From: Calliphora vicina
Lineage: Eukaryota > Arthropoda > Insecta > Diptera > Calliphoridae
DNA length: 64,000 bases
Direction: 5' to 3'
Assembly: GCF_958450345.1 (NCBI RefSeq)
Contig: NC_088780.1
Span: 165,770,726 to 165,834,725 of the forward strand
The position numbers and the translations under genes are program-made. The notes below the pieces were generated by a model. That model had not been told where the DNA came from and did not search any database. It worked only from the letters and a program-made list of their open reading frames with translations. Positions 48,001-58,594 of this stretch are shown piece by piece. How positions within the stretch are numbered: the first letter of the stretch is position 1; each line of letters begins with the position of its first letter.

Positions 48001-48448
48001 TTTTTCCATTTGGACCACTATTTACCGACTTATAGCCACTTTTATGTTTTACTGGATTTTCATATGAAAATCGATATTTGGTTGAAAATATAAGTGATCA
48101 CAGATGATCGTCCTTTTTCCATTTGGACCACTATTTACCGACTTATAGCAACTTTTATGTTTTACTGGATTTTCATATAAAAAATCAATTTATGGGTGAA
48201 AATATAAGTGATCACAGATGAACGTCCTTTTTCCATTTGGACCGCTATTTGTCGACTTATAGCCACTTTTATGTTTTACTCGATTTTCATGTAAAAAATC
48301 GATATTTGGTTGAAAATATAAGTGATCACAGATGATCTTCCTTTTTCCATTTGGACCACTATTTACCGACTTATAGCCACTTTTATGTTTTACTGGATTT
48401 TCATACAAAAATCGATTTTTGGATGAAAATATAAGTGATCACAGATTA
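39047..48448. repeat. Satellite array, 113-bp monomer, about 9.4 kb
   Basis: The anchor word GTGATCACAGATGATCG recurs at 113-bp spacing (39338, 39451, 39564 with a variant). Each monomer also holds CATTTGGACCACTATTTACC, GACTTATAGCCAC, TTTTATGTTTTACTGGATTT and a TCATATAAAAATCAATTTTT stretch that varies (AATCAATTTT, AATCGATATT, AATCGAATTT). The first two units at the left edge are diverged. Shortened variants occur where CTGGATTTTCAAGTGATC skips about 40 bp. Every unit carries GTGATCAC, an 8-bp palindrome. Short frames (72, 67 and 66 codons) are by-products. Confidence 0.95.
42800..46142. repeat. Higher-order repeat, three copies of 1114 bp within the satellite
   Basis: The variant CTGTATTTTTATATAAAAA occurs at 42881, 43995 and 45109. 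The variant ATTTAGCAACTTATAGCC occurs at 43641, 44755 and 45869. All spacings are exactly 1114 bp. Within the three copies nearly all monomer variants are repeated in the same order, including two truncated units (TGTGTGAATTTGGACC; TTTTTTATGTTTTTTGTTTT). Very recent amplification is implied, unless the assembly is at fault. Confidence 0.9.
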
Positions 48449-49654
48449 TACTGACAGGTGAACGCCTATTCAATAAATACACATTGTTTTCAAAATGCTT
48501 ACAAATCAAAGTAATCAGTCTCATACTTCTGTTCTGCACTGTAATTGAACACTTTAACTCAAATTTTGGTAATTTTTTGTTTAAATTGTTCAATGATTTG
48601 AAAGTAAATTGATTGTTTGATATTTGTCGTCATTCTTATTCCGTTTCCCATTTAAAAGCGACAATTTTAGCAACTCTCACAGTTGAAATCGCTGGCAATG
48701 GATAAGAGCAAATTTTATCACAAAAGTAATTTTTATGAGACACACAAGTTGTGCAGTCACTTTTTATGACTATATAAAAATGTAAATGATTTTAATAAAA
48801 AAAATATATAACATTTAATATCAGTTAAATTAAAAATCAGTATTAGAAAAACATAAACCTTTAGTTTTTTTTACATAATTTCCAAGCAATTAAAGAAGAC
48901 AAAGTGTGTTAACATCGCTCGAAGTCTACATTCATGTTTTGACAACGCTTTCGAATAAATAATTTTAGTTGCACTTTAAATTATAATTATTTTTCTATTT
49001 AAATTACTCTGGTGATATTAAATGTTTAAATTAATCTTTTAATTAAATTGACTTTCTACGATTATTATTTTTTATAAGTACCTACATTTTAAAATATTAT
49101 CGGTATTACAACACCTTAGTATCCAATAAATTAAGTCGCTGTAATTTAATTTAATTGATTCAACTAACTGGAAATAATTTTAGAATTTGTTGCTTAATAG
49201 AAACAAAAAAACATGTGTTAAATTTAATTAATTAATCCTAATAATTTCTACATAATAAAATCATGTCGTATTAAGTAATAAAATAATTTGAATATTTTAA
49301 ATAAATTTAATGAAATTCTATTGTAATAACAATAATAAGATTATGATTAAATTCTTATAATTATTAGCAATAATAACAGCAGTAATAATGATGAAGAAGA
49401 AATACAAGTTTATTTTTATGGCAAACAATTATTCAGGTATTAGATACAGACATAAGCACATTGTGCTTCTAAAATCTATCTTACACTAGCTTCGATTTTG
49501 TTGTTTTTTTTGAGGTTTTTTAACAACGTTATAATTGCTTAAGATCTCTAAAGCACTGTCCTTTGTATAATTCGTTTTGTCGTATCAATGTTATTTATCG
49601 AGGGCTTATATTCAATAGGGACTATCTTCAGATTTTTCAAATTTTTTTTCTTTT
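48449..49654. other. AT-rich noncoding sequence
   Basis: Right flank of the satellite. Very AT-rich with ATTAAT and AATAATAAT stretches. No element or coding sequence recognised. Confidence 0.45.
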
Positions 49655-49656
49655 TA

Positions 49657-50365
49657 TTGGGTGTAAACTTAAAAATGAGGGATTTTTTCAAATGTTTAGC
49701 TTTTATTTTGAAACATTTGTACAATATAAATTTATTCAAAGTATTATTAATTGTTAGCTATGACATTTTCCCATCTTTCTGGCAAACATATGGATTCCGA
49801 GCCAAAAGAACTGGTCATCTTTTGAGGTCAAGAACGAATAATGCCAATATCGGATACTCAGGTTCGAAGTGAAGCGTATCCCAGAGAGAGTGGGACATCA
49901 ATCGAAATAAATACTAGTAGAAAAAATACTAAGGCGGCTGAGGCAAAACATCACAACCACTTAATTTTAAATAGTTTTTAACAGATATTGCATAATGTGG
50001 CTGAGCGTTGTCATGATGGAATATTACGGTTTCATGTCTGGACGCATATTCTGGGCACTTTTCGGCCAATGCTCTCTTCAACGAATCAATTGCGTTCGGT
50101 ACTGTGATGGACAGATTTAAGCAGCTCATAACTTTGTCCCACCAGATAAAGAGCACTACTTTAGCGGCATGGAGATTATGCTTTGGTGTTGATTCGGCTG
50201 GTTGACGGGGCTTCATATACGATTTCTTACGCTTCCGGTTATTGTAATGAATCCGTTTTTCATCGCAAGTAATGATTCGGTGCAAAAATTATTTTATTTT
50301 ATATCATTTCCGATGGTACTCAATTTCCTTGCTTTTTGGATGAATTATGCTGCTCATAAACTTTT
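49657..50365 (-). pseudogene. Mauritiana-type mariner, catalytic half with 3' terminal repeat
   Basis: Left end TTGGGTGTAAACTTAAAAAT after TA is the 3' terminal repeat. On the minus strand 50285-49929 reads HRIITCDEKRIHYNN (first catalytic Asp kept, but W changed to R), KRKKSYMKPRQPAESTPKH, AKVVLFIWWDK, RALAEKCPEYASRHETVIF, HHDNAQPHYAISVKNYLK (second Asp) and DVLPQPP. A 3' frame after a break continues the YSPDLAPS region. The DNA-binding half and 5' end are missing: identity ends near 50365. There is an internal deletion between WWDK and TVPNAIDSL. Confidence 0.85.
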
Positions 50366-50399
50366 AATGACCTTTGACAAAAATGGTTAATAACACTTT

Positions 50400-51260
50400 T
50401 TACTGACATTTTGAGGAAGTTTTAAATTCATATTCCTTTCGGACGGGATCGAACGGTTCCAAGATGAACTTTGTCTGGGGTATGGTGTCTTTTGTAATGA
50501 ACTTGGGTTAAAAATCTCTATACTTCTTGGTCTTTCAGACCGATACATTGACGATCAAGGAGACATGAGCAATGCCGTCTTTGCCTGAAATAATATAACA
50601 CGTTTTCTAACTTAATCAGACAGTGTAAGAAGCAATTGTATAGGCTTGGAAGTCCATTTGACATTACACTAGTCTCCTATGCATGTTTCAGATGCAGGAT
50701 CTGTCTCAATACCGCTTGGAACGATTAAAGCCGAAATCTTCAGAAACTACTAAACAGATAGTTTTTAGTTTGCGTCATATATTGTCAGCATATACTGAAC
50801 GACCTGTTTAAGGTGTCGGGAACCAGATTGTGTGATCTTATTAGATACTTTAAAGCATCTGCTGGGATCATGTAAACAGGTAGGTTGCCTAAGAATAGGA
50901 ACAATCCGAGACTAATGACAGTGTTAACGGGTCATTGAATGATCGTTTAGCATACTAGCAATCTTCGATTTCCATTCCACAGTTTGCTGTCGTAGCTGTC
51001 GAGATTAAGAAAAGGAGGAAACTGTTTTTCACCATCTCTTTGAATGTCCGGATTATTAAGACATACATTTCTGTGGAAATATATGCAAAACTATCTACAA
51101 AATATTTATGTCGGGGACCGGATTGTTTTTGTGACGTTATTCGAAACCTGATTGCGATATATTGGATCTAGTAATCATTTCACTAGCTTCTGGTTAGTAC
51201 ATCGTTATAATTGAGTGGTGTGATCTTGTATCAGTTCTATAGATTCTAACTCGATCGCTT
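50400..51260 (+). pseudogene. LINE ORF2 C-terminal relic
   Basis: Around 50912-51065 shifted frames give LMTVLTGH, then RFPFHS, then a Cys-x-Ser-Cys-like CCRSCRD, EEET-like text and FHHLFECPD. This is the TGH and zinc-knuckle block of jockey-type LINE tails, comparable with 8.05 and 32.4-32.8 kb. The region before it (50440-50900) is less AT-rich and may hold RNase H or linker sequence, but I could not confirm motifs. Heavily decayed. Confidence 0.4.
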
Positions 51261-53457
51261 ACGGCAGCGAGCTACAACGAAAACTTTTTGAATTATTTGC
51301 AAATTCCTGAATTCCTGAATCCTTATTTTAAATTCCTTATAAACACATTGCTAGTGTAAACGTAGTCCTATACAAAGATGCTTCTTTTACAATGTATGTA
51401 TTTTTTTTTTTTGTATTTTTTTTGTTCAATTTAAAGAAAGTAATTTCAAGCACTAACCACACAATTTAAAATATTGTTCCAATTGAAATTAATTTAGAAA
51501 ATGATTCCTTTTTTGTTTTTGTATTATTTTTAGTTTTGTTTGTTATAGCTGCTACATTTAGAGCATGATAATCAACATGGACCAACAAACACCCAGCAAA
51601 CAACCCACATCCTGCAACAGCAAAATTTAAAAATAAACTTGAACAAAAAAGAGCAGAGCAGACATTGGCATTTCCATACTGTCAATTTAAGTGGTAAATA
51701 CAGATTGTTTATTGTTTTTATGGGAGGGGCGTGTTACACACACACACGGACGCATACTCCCCTATACATATAAAGAGGCCAACTAGCCAGGAATTGAATA
51801 TGTATATCTATCCCTATATATAAATGGTTATAGTCATTTTCAATAAAATTGTACATTTGATGGTGTGATGCTAAAATGTGGGGTTTGTGCCTGTAAACAC
51901 CTACTCCTGTCATCTCAATGAATTTAAGACAACAACTGCAATAATAACCAGCCAGTTTTTCAAAATTCCTCTTTTTTCCCTGCTTTGTCTTGCCAGCTTT
52001 AACAGGTTTCGCACCCATTTGTTTTTTTTCTGTTACTGCTGCTGCTGTCGTTGTGGTTTATTTGCGTTTCTGTTATCGATAATTTAGGAAATTTATTTAT
52101 GGATACATGGCCAATGTGAATGACTTTCCTAATTTCCTAAGCCGCCCAGTTTTCAGGCCAGCGTCTGCGCAATTTATAGCATTTATGCTTTTATTCCACT
52201 TCATTCATTCACTACTCTGGAATCTGAGCACAACTTACAGATGGCGAGAGAAGAGAAATGAAAAACATTTTCAGCATCCAGTTACAGCATGGAATAGATT
52301 TCCAGTTTCAGCATGAATATAAACGAGTACGAGTAGATATATTGTCTATAATTGAGAAGTGCCATTACAATTTCTTTGTGGCCAAGAGTAGTCACTGGCT
52401 GGGTACTTTTTACAATACAGAGACATAATCTCCTTGCCAAATAATGTTTACGTTAAATGGTAGACAAAATAGAAGTGGGCGTGTCTCTCGCTTTTAAAAT
52501 GTTGGTTTATTGGCAGCCAACAGGAGAAACCGACAACAGCAACCACAAGGCGCTTGTGTAAATAAAATATTTTCAATTGTTGTTGTTGTTGGTGCAGCTT
52601 TTTCTGTTTTTTATTTTTTTCACTTTGTTGGACTTGCGATGTAAGTTTGCATTTGTTTAAGAGAGTGTGTGTGAGCGCGCAAGTAGTATCTGTGTTTTTT
52701 TAGCTTGCAGCAACATCTTTTAATTTATTTAACGATAATTTATTGCCGTTGGGCTATAAAGTTTTATACACTCACAGTTACACTTTCTTGTTCGTTCATT
52801 TAATAATTGTACGATACCTTAAGGCATTTTTTTTTTGTTTTGCCATTTAAGTGAGAGAATGTTGTTGGGGTTTCGTTCTCGTTTCTCTTCATAGCTTTCA
52901 AACAACAACTGCTCATTTTCGTTCATTTAATGATAATTGTAATTATAGATTAGTTTAGTCAATTATTTAAGAAAATAACTAACTAATACGTGCATAAATA
53001 CATACACAAATGCGAACAGATTTATCCCAGCAAACACTGAGGGTTGATCTATAAGCTACCGTTACTGAAATAACAGCAAAATAATTCAAACTAGCGTTAC
53101 CGTTAGATTTTAACAGTTTCGTAGCCAACCTTGTTGAAAACTATTTTCTCAACAATTAGGCGAGTTTATTCAAAATTTGAGAAGTCCGTTTTTCCAACTT
53201 ATTCATAATCATAATTCTCAAATGTATTTCAAAGGCGGATCGTAGCTAAGTATAGCACATAAATAAAATGATGTTATTGGCTACCAACAAGTTTGGAAAA
53301 CATTAGAGAAATCGTTGTTTTTCAAATATATTCAAAATTACTCTTAAATTATAAATAGATTTGAAGTTGCCGTTTTCGTTGAAACCACTTCTTTCAGTTT
53401 TCAGAATGCTCTCAGAATAACAGTTAATATAAAATTGAAAAAAAAAATTCTCAAATA
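51261..53457. other. Noncoding island
   Basis: Contains CACACACACACGGACGC (51739-51756), TGCTGCTGCTGTCG (52036-52050), TTGTTGTTGTTGG (52577-52590) and a TACGAGTA motif (52328). A 69-codon frame at 52107-52316 has no recognised domain. No gene supported. Confidence 0.4.
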
Positions 53458-53510
53458 TTGGGCGTATGACTTAAAAATGCGGGATTTTTTTTCAAAATTT
53501 TTAGCTTTTA
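53458..53510 (-). mobile_element. Mariner 3' terminal repeat fragment
   Basis: TTGGGCGTATGACTTAAAAA, then ATGCGGGATTTTTTTTC and TTTTTAGCTTTT, preceded by TA. It is cut at the junction with the family B element that follows. It probably belongs with the transposase fragment at 54.7-54.96 kb, but continuity is not proven. Confidence 0.75.
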
Positions 53511-54134
53511 AGTAAGAAAGTATAGACGGTCAAGCCCGACCATATAATACCCTACACTAAGTGAAAGACCAAAAACATTTTTCTTTTAAAATTTCAATAA
53601 TTTATATTTTTGAGTGATTTTCAAAAGTGGGTTATATGGGGGCTATGACCAATAATTAGGTCGTGTGATTTGTGTCTATATGAAAGTTTACTATGTTGAA
53701 TTTTGTGAGTATTTTCGGAAGCGGGTCTATATGGGAGCTATGACTAATTATGGACCGATCGTAACAAAATTTGGTGACATGAATTTTGTATATATAGAAC
53801 TTATTTGGAGCGTAATTTTTGGAGATACATTTATAAATTAAACATTTATGACCGATAAAGTCCAATTTCTGAAGGACATTTGTATGGGGGCTAGGTGAAA
53901 ACAAAATATGTACCAAATTTGATCGAAATATCTTCAAAATTGCGACCTCTGCGCACAAGGTTTACATGGACAGCCAGCCAACCAGACGGACGGACGGAGG
54001 GACATCGTTTAATCGACTCAGAAAGAGATTCTAAGTCGATCGGTATACTTTAAGGTGGGTGTTAGACTAATATTTTTGGGCGTTACAAACATCTGCATAA
54101 ACGCATAATACCCATGGTGGTGTAGGGTATAAAA
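53511..54134 (-). mobile_element. TATACCC family B copy
   Basis: Reverse orientation. The left end AAGTAAGAAAGTATAGACGG is the element's 3' end, with a mutated hairpin. The right end CCATGGTGGTGTAGGGTATA is its 5' end. Interior blocks shared with the 58.6-kb copy: TTAGGTCGTGTGATTT, ATGGGAGCTATGACTAATTA, GACCGATCGTAACAAAATT, CCTCTGCGCACAAGGTTTAC, GACGGACGGAGGG, AATCGACTCAGAAAG, CCGATCGGTATACTTTAAG in the corresponding order. No genuine ORF; short frames here are by-products. Confidence 0.85.
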
Positions 54135-54714
54135 ATAAATAAAATTAAAAATGATATATTTTTTGTTATATAAAAAACTTATAGAAATGGCAGATAGAGA
54201 CCGCAGACGGATTAAATTATCCACCTTGACTAATGATTGTTGGTACTCCACAATAAGATCCACAGCCAGGAAGTTAAAAAATTGGCCAGAAAGCAAAGTA
54301 GCCAGTTGATGACGTCCATTATGACAATATCAACCACTTTCCAATCTGGTTAGCCAAAAAAAATCGTATAAATTATGCAAAAAGTTGCAATTACAGTGTG
54401 TTGCGATCTTCATTTATGCTTCTCAAATGCCAAAAATTGTTTTTATGAGTATCATCGTAAAAAGTAAAACATATTTTCTTACTTTTTGTATATTTTTCAT
54501 TAGTTTTTCAATAAAATCGTATCATAATTCATGTTTACATCTTATTGATTTTACACCTAAACTGGCAACAATGCCCTGAGGAACTCTTCACCCTTGTGCA
54601 CCTGGTTCCTAAACATAATTTGGAAATTAGTTTCTGATCGCTGTTCTGAGTTTATTGGGTCCTAATTACCCTAAAAAATATATTTCGACAACTTTTTTTA
54701 GCTAAACCGCAAAC
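54135..54714. other. Unassigned noncoding sequence between mariner pieces
   Basis: AT-rich, no recognisable element. It separates the mariner end and family B copy from the downstream transposase fragment. Confidence 0.35.
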
Positions 54715-54960
54715 TTTTTAAATACTTTTTAACAGGTATTGCAACATGTAGCCGATTGTTGTCATGATGGAATATTACAGTTTATTGTCTGTCCGGATAT
54801 TCTAGGCGTAATGGTCTGGCCAGATTTCAGCTGCTCATAATATATAGGACGCTTTTGCTCTCACCAAATACAGAGAATTGCTTTAGCGCCATGGATATTT
54901 TTCTTTGGTGTCGATTCGGCTGGTTGGCAGAGCTTCATATACGATATCTTACGTATGTGA
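54715..54960 (-). pseudogene. Mauritiana-type mariner transposase fragment
   Basis: Matches the minus-strand mariner text seen at 29.6-29.9 and 50.0-50.2 kb: TTTTTAACAGGTATTGCAAC, TTGTCATGATGGAATATTAC, GGTCTGGCCAGATTTCAGC, CACCAAATACAGAGAATTGC, GCCATGGATATTT and GATTCGGCTGGTTGG. It covers the PGQPAES to HHDN part of the protein. Both sides are lost; the central part before the SGQTI codons is shortened. Non-functional. Confidence 0.8.
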
Positions 54961-56173
54961 ATAGTTTCTTACCTTAAGCTAGCTTATGTATATTACAGTT
55001 GGGCATTTAGGTTTTTTTATCCCTCAGTAACGCTACAATGTATATTTTATTCTATGCCCTGAAACTTTCTCATGACATAAGAGTATCTCTCTATTTTAAA
55101 TTGCATTTAAATTTATTTTTTAAATATTTCATTATTTACAAAAAATACAAAAACTATTCACTCAATATTATACAATGCCACATACTTCAACAAACCAACC
55201 AGAAAATATGACAGATCTATGGCAAAATTTAAGATCGATTGAGTGTCACATGAACTACTGTTAAAATTCAGTTTAAAACATCTGCTCTTGAAATTTTAAT
55301 TAGCTTAAAATGGATTTTCAAACACATGAAGTGTGCAACCTATTATAACCAACGAAAAAAAATGAACACAAAATGTCCTTTGACAACATCCCTAAATACT
55401 TACAAATACAACACCAGTCCAGTTTAAAACAATTAACAAAAGAACATTCATTCATTTATTCATTTCTAAAGAGGTCAACTGTATTTAAAACATTTTAAAA
55501 GTCAATTGAAACAACAATGTGCATCATCAACTGCCACAAAAGCAGCATGTTGAAGTGCTAAAATCAATTTCACAAAATACTTGAGATTAAATGCAAAAAT
55601 AAATGCGGCATTTAAAAATAATAATAAACTAAATGCATGAAAATGTTTAACAAAAGGTGTCGTCTGTCGTTTAAAGTCTCTTTTAAGCCAATGACCACTG
55701 ATGGTTTATGGTTGGTTATGAGGATTTTAATGTCCACTGCTATGGGTTTCTATACAAAAACTGACATACGCTAACAAGGCTTAATGGGAGCTCATTGTTC
55801 AGTTAGTTGTTGCAAGGGAAACAAAGGCAATTTTAAATCTAGATAAATCTATATTGGTTAAAAGCTGAAAAAATAAAATGCATGTAGATAGATGTACGTT
55901 CGTAATTCAAGGATCGAATGTATTTGCTAATAAATTAATAAAATCAATTATAATTACGAGAGTACTATTACAAAATTGGTAAAAATAACGTATGTGAATT
56001 CTATGACAATAACTTAATTAAAGTTTTAGTTTAAAGCAATAATCATTAGAGCTCTGTGAAGGTAATAAAAGTATTTAAATCATGCCTGGAATTATGTTTA
56101 AAGGTTCAAGGTCAAAAACATCCACCTTTTAAAAACTGTCATATGTAATTTGGAACCTATCCATATTTTTTGC
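54961..56173. other. Noncoding island
   Basis: AT-rich sequence without recognisable element or coding region. Ordinary intergenic or intronic texture. Confidence 0.4.
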
Positions 56174-56472
56174 TTTTAAAATCCAATAGTTATTTAATTT
56201 TATTTGACCTTTTAAATTTATTTTAAAATAATAATTATTTATGCTTAAGGTCTTTTTTATAAAAATATTTAATTTTTATTTCAATATTTCGCTACATCAA
56301 TGTGTAGCATCTTCAGGAAAAAATGTTTGTTTTTGTTATTTCAAAATATTTGTCATTTAAAAAAGTATATGAACATTTTTAAACATACAAACAAAAAAAA
56401 AAATATTAAAGTTAGTTTTTTAAAATGAATATAACATAACAAACAAAAATATTGTATTTATAATTAGTTGTG

Positions 56473-56686
56473 TTATTTCTTATGTACTAGATGTCTGTAA
56501 ATTTGAGCTACATTCTCGGTATCTGCTTTAAAGTTAATTCTTTGTGTTGTTGGTATATTAATTATTTGTAACATTTCTAACATATAACGACGTTTATAGT
56601 TATTTTCTGTATTTAATACTGATACATTTTCAAAGTTTGGATAGTGATTAAATTTTGCACAATGAGAAGATAAAGCAGTTTTTTGT
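56473..56686 (-). pseudogene. GIY-YIG endonuclease C-terminus, minus arm
   Basis: Reverse-complement copy of the frame at 56693-56989. It covers KTALSSHCAKFNHYP to the stop at 56473-56475. It lacks the YVG-T start of the domain because the arm ends at 56686. Same product family, 5'-truncated further than its partner. Confidence 0.75.
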
Positions 56687-56692
56687 AATAAA

Positions 56693-56989
56693 GTTTATGT
56701 AGGTACAACGAAAAATAAACTAAAAACAAGAATAGCTGGACATAAATCTGACCAAAAATACAGAGACAATAATTCACAAAAAACTGCTTTATCTTCTCAT
56801 TGTGCAAAATTTAATCACTATCCAAACTTTGAAAATGTATCAGTATTAAATACAGAAAATAACTATAAACGTCGTTATATGTTAGAAATGTTACAAATAA
56901 TTAATATACCAACAACACAAAGAATTAACTTTAAAGCAGATACCGAGAATGTAGCTCAAATTTACAGACATCTAGTACATAAGAAATAA
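56693..56989 (+). pseudogene. Penelope-like GIY-YIG endonuclease, C-terminal 98 residues
   Basis: An open frame without its own ATG reads VYVGTTKNKLKTRIAGHKSD, then KTALSSHCAKFNHYPNFEN, then YKRRYMLEMLQIIN and ends VAQIYRHLVHKK-stop. YVGTT corresponds to the second half of the GIY-YIG signature. The Arg of KLKTRI, the His of AGHK and the Glu of LEML fit conserved positions of the Penelope-type endonuclease. In intact elements this domain follows a reverse transcriptase and nicks target DNA. Here the first GIY half and the RT are absent, since the 5' boundary of the copy lies at about 56687. The reading frame is otherwise unbroken, which suggests a young insertion. Confidence 0.82.
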
Positions 56990-57130
56990 CACAACTAATT
57001 ATAAATACAATATTTTTGTTTGTTATGTTATATTCATTTTAAAAAACTAACTTTAATATTTTTTTTTTTGTTTGTATGTTTAAAAATGTTCATATACTTT
57101 TTTAAATGACAAATATTTTAAAATAACAAA

Positions 57131-57190
57131 AACAAAAATTTTTTCCTGAAGATGCTACACATTGATGTAGCGAAATATTGAAATAAAAAT
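57131..57190 (+). ncRNA. Hammerhead-like core in the Penelope-like 3' region (candidate)
   Basis: CTGAAGA, then a 6-bp stem GCTACA-CATTGA-TGTAGC, then GAAA gives the conserved order CUGANGA, stem II, GAAA of hammerhead ribozymes. AUAUU after GAA could pair with AAUAU about 20 bases downstream as stem III, leaving a U at the cleavage position. Stem I is weak or absent by eye. Hammerheads are known in Penelope-like elements, but activity here is untested. The mirror copy lies in the minus arm at about 56272-56331. Confidence 0.4.
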
Positions 57191-57867
57191 TAAATATTTT
57201 TATAAAAAAGACCTTAAGCATAAATAATTATTATTTTAAAATCCAATTTTGAAAGCATTTATTTTTAGCTTTTAAGGTAGTTGTGTGGTTCAGAAGTGGT
57301 AATTTTGATACGGAAGACAAAGATCGCCCAGGCCAGCCGAACAAGTTTGAAGACTAAGAATTGGAGGCATTACTCCATAAGATTGTTGTAAAACTCACCA
57401 TTAGCTTGCAAAATCATTGAAATCTACTCAAGCAGCAATTTCAAAACGTTTTCGAGCTGCAGGATTTAAATATCCAAAAGCAGGGAAATTGAGTACCATA
57501 CGAATTGCAGCCGAGAGACGGACGATGCTTGAACGCTAGAAAAGAAAATCAGTTTTGCCCGAATCTTTATTTGCGATGATAAATTACTCCATTACGATAA
57601 CCTGAAACGCCAGATATCGTATGTGAAGCTCGGTCAACCAGCCGAAATGACACCAAAGCCAAATATCCATGGCTAAGGTAATTGCTCTATATTTTGTGGA
57701 AGCAAAACTGTCGTATCCTATTATGAGCTGCTAAAATCTGGCTAGACCATCACCGGAAACCTGTACCGAACGCAACTGATTCGTTTGAAGCGAATATTGG
57801 CCAAAAATCCCCAGAATATGCGGCCAGACATGAAACCGTAATATTACATCATGACAAAGCTCCGCTA

Positions 57868-58330
57868 CACGCAGAGAAAAAATATAATTGGACATGGTTA
57901 CAGTAACCATTTAAATAGTGTTACAAGATTTTTAACAATATTATAGTCACAGTAACTATGTACATGATTGTGGTAACCATAATATGGTTAATTTATGATT
58001 CACATGATTGTATCAACCATATATATGGTTACAGTAAACAAGTATATGTTTGTGACAACCATATTTATGCTGAATAATTTTATCATAATATGTTGTTCTC
58101 AGATTATGATAAGCCTTAAGCCGAGAGCAACATAATATGATAAGTCCTTCATCATATGAATGGTTGTCACAAACATATATTTGTTTACTGTAACCATATA
58201 TATGGTTGATACAATCATGTGAATCGTAAATTAACCATATTATTACTGTGACTATAATATAGTTAAAAAACTTGTAACAATATTGAAATGGTTACAGTAA
58301 CCATGCCCAACTAAATTTTTTCTCTGCGTG
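57868..58330. mobile_element. Foldback MITE with TA duplication inside a mariner
   Basis: Left end CACGCAGAGAAAAAATATAA, right end its inverse TTTTTTCTCTGCGTG, flanked on both sides by TA (57866-57867 and 58331-58332). The inverted arms extend over most of the 463 bp (for example CATGGTTACAGTAACCATTT against AAATGGTTACAGTAACCATG). At the centre are further inverted words, ATCATAATATGTTG and CAACATAATATGAT. Repeated ATGGTTACAGTAACCAT-type words are themselves palindromic. Non-coding. Confidence 0.9.
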
Positions 58331-58594
58331 TATGTCTTAAAAAGTATTTAGAATGCAGTGGTTGGGAAGTTTTGCCACACCCGCTTTATAGTACAGACCG
58401 TGCCCCGTCTGATTACTATTTGTTTTGGTCGATGCAGAACGCTCTCTCTGGGATGCGCTTTACTTTGGAACAGAGTATCCGAAATTAATTCGTTCTTGGC
58501 GTCAAAAGATGAGCAGTAATTTTGGCTCGGAATCCAGATGTGGCCACAAAGACAGGATAAATGTCATAGTAATGGCCATCACTTTGAACATATT

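Larger units (their letters stand above)
56188..57242. mobile_element. Penelope-like element, inverted dimer
   Basis: Two arms, 56220-56686 (minus-oriented) and 56776-57242 (plus-oriented), are near-exact reverse complements of about 467 bp around an 89-bp unpaired spacer (56687-56775). The plus copy continues into the spacer and is therefore the longer one. It encodes the C-terminal part of a GIY-YIG endonuclease, the mark of Penelope-like elements. Tail-associated inverted partial copies are typical of that group. TTTTAAAATCCAAT occurs just outside on the left (56174-56187) and across the right edge (57234-57247), a possible target duplication. Neither copy contains reverse transcriptase. 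Confidence 0.82.

Noticed and set aside
39224..48593. Short frames in the satellite and a superficial CRISPR-like regularity
   Set aside because: The whole 113-bp unit repeats, with no unique spacers, and the host is a eukaryote. The frames are by-products of the monomer.
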